Part shown: piece after piece, positions 6,787-8,899 of the stretch
How positions within the stretch are numbered: position 1 is the first letter of the stretch
How the letters are laid out: each line of letters starts with the position of its first letter
Assembly: GCA_017852615.1 (NCBI GenBank)
Contig: JAFMKX010000032.1
Location: forward strand, 3,315 to 12,213
Reading direction: 5' to 3'
Source of the DNA: Pontimonas sp.
Lineage (GTDB): Bacteria > Actinomycetota > Actinomycetes > Actinomycetales > Microbacteriaceae
DNA: 8,899 bases
Notes under the pieces: generated by a model
Databases searched by the model: none
Seen by the model: the letters and a program-made list of their open reading frames with translations, nothing else
Told to the model about the DNA's origin: nothing
Made by a program: the position numbers and the translations under genes

Positions 6787-7154
6787 GTCGCATCACCATC
6801 GAATGGGGCGGAGGCTCCACCCAGAAGTCGCTTGCGCTTGAGATAGGCCGATTCCATACCCACAGGTTTCGCCACGTCGTCCGCCACAGGGGTCACTGGC
6901 TGTTCTTGCAGCGCCTCGCGGATAATTCGGCGGGGATCGTATTGACGGGGATCTAGTTTCTTCCAATCCATGTCATCGAAATCAGGTCCGAGTTCATCGC
7001 GCATCCGCCCTTGTGCGCCCGAGGCCATATCCCTAAGCCTTCGAACCAGTCGAGCAAACTGAGCAGAATATGCCGGAAGCCGGTCAGGACCAATGAGAAA
7101 GAGCGCAATCACTCCTATCACCAGGAGCTTTTCAATAGTGAGGCCAAAAGACAC
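6783..7154 (-). CDS. tatB: Sec-independent (Tat) translocase subunit TatB
   Basis: A 123-residue protein, the TatB component of the twin-arginine receptor complex with TatC. It has the family layout: conserved Glu8 (FGLTIEKLL), a single membrane helix (about 7-21), the GP hinge at 22-23 (LIGPDRLP), an amphipathic helix (about 28-50, AQFARLVRRLRDMASGAQGR), and a polar tail. DFDDMDWKKLDPRQYDPRRI (58-77) is a motif I associate with actinobacterial TatB. The GTG at 7154 is chosen because residues upstream in the frame are unlike TatB, and the Glu then falls at position 8. There is no well-spaced Shine-Dalgarno site (AAAGGG abuts the GTG), and a TATTGT lies six bases upstream, so it may be leaderless. 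Its TAG overlaps the cysNC stop codon tail to tail. TatC is not in the window. The sigE-rseA-htrA genes that precede tatB in mycobacteria are missing here. Confidence 0.92.
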   Translation of the reverse strand: MSFGLTIEKLLVIGVIALFLIGPDRLPAYSAQFARLVRRLRDMASGAQGRMRDELGPDFDDMDWKKLDPRQYDPRRIIREALQEQPVTPVADDVAKPVGMESAYLKRKRLLGGASAPFDGDAT

Positions 7155-7160
7155 CCCTTT

Positions 7161-7166
7161 ACAATA
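7161..7166 (-). promoter_or_regulatory. Possible -10 element of tatB
   Basis: TATTGT on the minus strand, exactly six bases before the tatB GTG at 7154, which would make the mRNA leaderless. No -35 is visible 16-18 bases further upstream, so the call rests on the hexamer and spacing alone. Confidence 0.35.
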
Positions 7167-7238
7167 ACCCTCAGCGCCAACGAGGCGCCCTAGGCTACAC
7201 AGAAGAACCCCAGAACCCTGCCCCAAGGAATCGAGACG

Positions 7239-7877
7239 ATGTCAGACAAGGAACTCAGCTGGCGCTTTGTTGAAGAGCGAGTGAGCGAAGATGTCGACAT
7301 TGACCGGGCGCGCCACGCTTCGCTGGAGCACGGCATTGATCCCATTACGGCTAGTGCCGGGCAATATATTGCCACCATCGCCACCGCGTTGGATGCCACC
7401 ACGATCATGGAAATTGGCACCGGATTGGGTGTCGGAACAATTTGGTTAGCCCACGCTTGTCCGGGTGCTCACATTACCTCGATTGATTCCGAAATGGACC
7501 ACCACGTCAGTGTTCGAGAGCTCCTCAACACAGCAGAAATTCCTGCTTCCAGGGTTCGACTCATCACCGAAAAGGCACTTGATGTCTTACCCAAGATGAA
7601 TGAATCCAGCTACGACTTGGTCGTGATCGATGCCGACTATCAGAACGTGCAGGCCTACGTTGACCACGGAATTTCTCTGGTGAAACCGCGTGGCAGCGTG
7701 ATTGTGGCCGGTGTTCTCGGAGATGACCTCGTTGCCGATCCCGCCAAGCGAGACGACAAGACTTCTGCCTATCGCTGGTTACTCCAAGCCTTAGAAGATC
7801 GAACCGACGTGGTCCACACCCTTAATTTGATTGGTGATGGCCTCGTTCACATTGTGCGACTACCCGATACGGACTAA
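7239..7877 (+). CDS. SAM-dependent O-methyltransferase, Rv1220c type
   Basis: A 212-residue cytosolic class I methyltransferase of the Methyltransf_3 (COMT-like) family. Residues 37-50 form the usual entry helix (TASAGQYIATIATA). The SAM-binding motif is EIGTGLGVGT (58-67), the acidic residue after strand 2 is in SIDSEM (81-86), and the post-strand-4 motif is VVIDADYQN (128-136). In COMT-like enzymes the metal is held by this Asp and a later Asp-Asn pair; by eye the later pair aligns with Ala-Gly in IVAGVLGDDLVADP (155-168), so metal binding may be lost or different. The substrate is unknown. The ATG at 7239 has AAGGA nine bases upstream. It is divergent from tatB (84-base gap), the position held by Rv1220c in the mycobacterial neighbourhood. 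The 3' end converges on the DUF3117 gene with 18 bases between. Confidence 0.87.
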   Translation: MSDKELSWRFVEERVSEDVDIDRARHASLEHGIDPITASAGQYIATIATALDATTIMEIGTGLGVGTIWLAHACPGAHITSIDSEMDHHVSVRELLNTAEIPASRVRLITEKALDVLPKMNESSYDLVVIDADYQNVQAYVDHGISLVKPRGSVIVAGVLGDDLVADPAKRDDKTSAYRWLLQALEDRTDVVHTLNLIGDGLVHIVRLPDTD

Positions 7878-7895
7878 TCACACAGCGCTACTGGA

Positions 7896-8066
7896 CTACT
7901 TTCCGAGCGCTCCTGCAAGCTGATCGTGGAGCTCCGTGGCTTCGGCATCATTGACGGACACCACTAACCGGCCTCCACCTTCCAACGGCACCTTGACAAT
8001 AATGAGGCGTCCCTCTTTGATGGCCTCCATGGGTCCATCACCAGTTCTGGGCTTCATTGCTGCCAT
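7896..8066 (-). CDS. DUF3117 small conserved actinobacterial protein
   Basis: A 56-residue protein beginning MAAMKPRTGDGPMEAIKEGR and continuing with IIVKVPLEGGGRLVVSVNDA, the hallmark of the DUF3117 family found in nearly all actinobacteria. The pattern fits a few beta-strands and a final helix (EATELHDQLAGALG). There is no membrane segment, signal peptide or cysteine. The ATG at 8066 is chosen because it gives the family's standard N terminus and has GAGGAG nine bases upstream; a -10-like GATAAT is further upstream. I recall the M. tuberculosis homologue being reported as calmodulin-like, and DUF3117 near dapE in that genome, but nothing in this sequence shows a calcium-binding loop. It lies downstream of dapE on the same strand, but its own promoter-like element suggests separate expression. 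Confidence 0.9.
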   Translation of the reverse strand: MAAMKPRTGDGPMEAIKEGRLIIVKVPLEGGGRLVVSVNDAEATELHDQLAGALGK

Positions 8067-8075
8067 GACAGTGCA

Positions 8076-8081
8076 CTCCTC
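8076..8081 (-). promoter_or_regulatory. Shine-Dalgarno site of the DUF3117 gene
   Basis: GAGGAG on the minus strand, nine bases before the ATG at 8066. It fixes this start over in-frame codons further upstream. Confidence 0.65.
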
Positions 8082-8102
8082 AAACGTCGCTTCTAAAGCT
8101 CT

Positions 8103-8108
8103 ATTATC
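8103..8108 (-). promoter_or_regulatory. Probable -10 element of the DUF3117 gene
   Basis: GATAAT (five of six to TATAAT) on the minus strand between dapE and the DUF3117 gene, 36 bases before the ATG. This would leave a 5' leader of about 30 bases containing the Shine-Dalgarno site. The -35 is weak (T-rich only). Confidence 0.45.
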
Positions 8109-8146
8109 CCCCACTTTCCAGGCAGGGAAAAATCGAGTCCACAGAA

Positions 8147-8899
8147 TTAGGAGCTAAGCCACTTCTTCATCGCGCCATAGACCGCATTGATATCGGAGAT
8201 TTCTACTCTTTCGTCATCGGCGTGAGCAAGGCTTGGATCGCCTGGGCCAAAATTAACCGCGGGAATTCCCCATTCGCTAAATCGCGCAACATCAGTCCAG
8301 CCATATTTTGGGGTGACGGCAACCCCCATAGATTCCACAAACTCTGTGCCCAGTTCGCTCGTGATTCCTGGCATCGCCCCAGGAGCAGCATCAACCACTC
8401 GGACCTCGAAATCAGAAAACAGTTCCTCTAGGTGATTCGTCGCCTCGCGAAGGGACCGATTCGGGGCAAATCGATAATTGATCGTGACGATACATTCATC
8501 AGGTATGACGTTGCCGGCAATGCCGCCAGAAATAGCCACTGCATTCAAGCCCTCTTTATAGACAAGACCTTCCACGTCGACCTCGCGGGGCTGATAGGCC
8601 TGGAGAATACCCAAAATCTCCGAAGCACTATGAATCGCGTTGCTCCCCATCCATGATCTGGCGGAGTGAGCTCTCACACCGGTAGCCACAATCTCTGCGC
8701 GCAGAGTTCCATTGCATCCCGCTTCGATAGAGCCATGGGAGGGCTCCCCCACGAGAGCGAAATCGCCGGTGAGCCATTCGGGATGGGAAGCTCCAAGAAG
8801 GCCCAGGCCATTCTTCTTTGCCTCAACTTCTTCGTTGTCGTAGAAAATCCAGGTCATGTCGTAACGCGGGGCAGATAACTCCACAGCGAGTTTGAGCCC
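8147..8899 (-). CDS. dapE: Succinyl-diaminopimelate desuccinylase DapE, 5' end beyond window
   Basis: The C-terminal 250 residues of an M20-family metallopeptidase, most likely DapE, which releases succinate from N-succinyl-LL-2,6-diaminopimelate in lysine and cell-wall diaminopimelate synthesis. The part in view starts at the right edge (GLKLAVELSAPRYDMTWIFY) and holds the catalytic Glu region DNEEVE, the metal-site GEPSHGSIEAGCNGTLR, the dimerisation/lid domain with GVRAHSARSWMGSNAIH, NVIPDECIVTINYRFAPNRS, and the C-terminal metal His in AHADDERVE. The N-terminal HxD and Asp metal ligands lie outside the window. The actinobacterial DapE pattern GWTDVARFSEWGIPAVNFGPGDPSLAH is complete, so this end is intact. 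It ends 80 bases before the DUF3117 start, without an obvious terminator: only a four-base-pair TTAG/CTAA stem spans the stop. Other M20 peptidases are possible but less likely given these motifs. Confidence 0.9.
   Translation of the reverse strand, partial: GLKLAVELSAPRYDMTWIFYDNEEVEAKKNGLGLLGASHPEWLTGDFALVGEPSHGSIEAGCNGTLRAEIVATGVRAHSARSWMGSNAIHSASEILGILQAYQPREVDVEGLVYKEGLNAVAISGGIAGNVIPDECIVTINYRFAPNRSLREATNHLEELFSDFEVRVVDAAPGAMPGITSELGTEFVESMGVAVTPKYGWTDVARFSEWGIPAVNFGPGDPSLAHADDERVEISDINAVYGAMKKWLSS

Noticed and set aside
8222..8656. Two consecutive plus-strand open frames opposite dapE
   Set aside because: They have no ribosome sites or recognisable domains, and dapE is continuous on the minus strand.
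1..8899. Mobile element, phage, defence system or CRISPR array
   Set aside because: No transposase, integrase, terminal inverted repeats, spaced direct repeats or defence-type genes were seen; all space is filled by housekeeping and sulfur genes.

Overview
The window looks like a piece of actinobacterial chromosome. The evidence is a set of lineage-typical genes close together: TatB with the actinobacterial C-terminal motif, a DUF3117 small protein, a Mrp ATPase lacking the CxxC pair, an Rv1220c-type O-methyltransferase, dapE, and an MgtE/GSP17M pair. In Mycobacterium tuberculosis the counterparts lie in one neighbourhood (roughly Rv1202 to Rv1234, from memory). Base composition is moderate by eye, not high-GC, and genes are packed tightly with stop/start overlaps. 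That would fit a small-genome member of Microbacteriaceae or a relative, but this placement is an inference.

Layout, left to right: mgtE (minus, cut by the left edge) and, coupled upstream of it, a GSP17M-like membrane protein gene (minus). Divergent from these is mrp (plus). Convergent with mrp is a TSUP-family permease (minus), which is itself divergent from a two-gene sulfate-activation operon, cysD then cysNC (plus). cysNC converges on tatB (minus) with overlapping stop codons. Divergent from tatB is an O-methyltransferase (plus), followed by a DUF3117 gene (minus) and dapE (minus, cut by the right edge). There are no RNA genes, mobile elements, CRISPR arrays or long non-coding stretches; the largest gap is about 107 bases.

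The centre is a sulfur module. The TSUP protein is a plausible sulfate importer, CysD plus the CysN part of CysNC make APS, and the CysC part makes PAPS. No PAPS reductase, sulfite reductase or sulfotransferase is present here, so the fate of PAPS cannot be read from this window. The module sits between mrp and tatB, and sigE-rseA-htrA, which in mycobacteria lie between the methyltransferase and tatB, are absent.

The most unusual observation is that CysD carries an N-terminal extension of about 165 to 180 residues that I do not recognise and that ordinary CysD (about 300 residues) lacks. A second pattern is that TSUP, cysD and tatB each have a -10-like hexamer placed so that transcription would begin at or next to the start codon, which suggests leaderless mRNAs.
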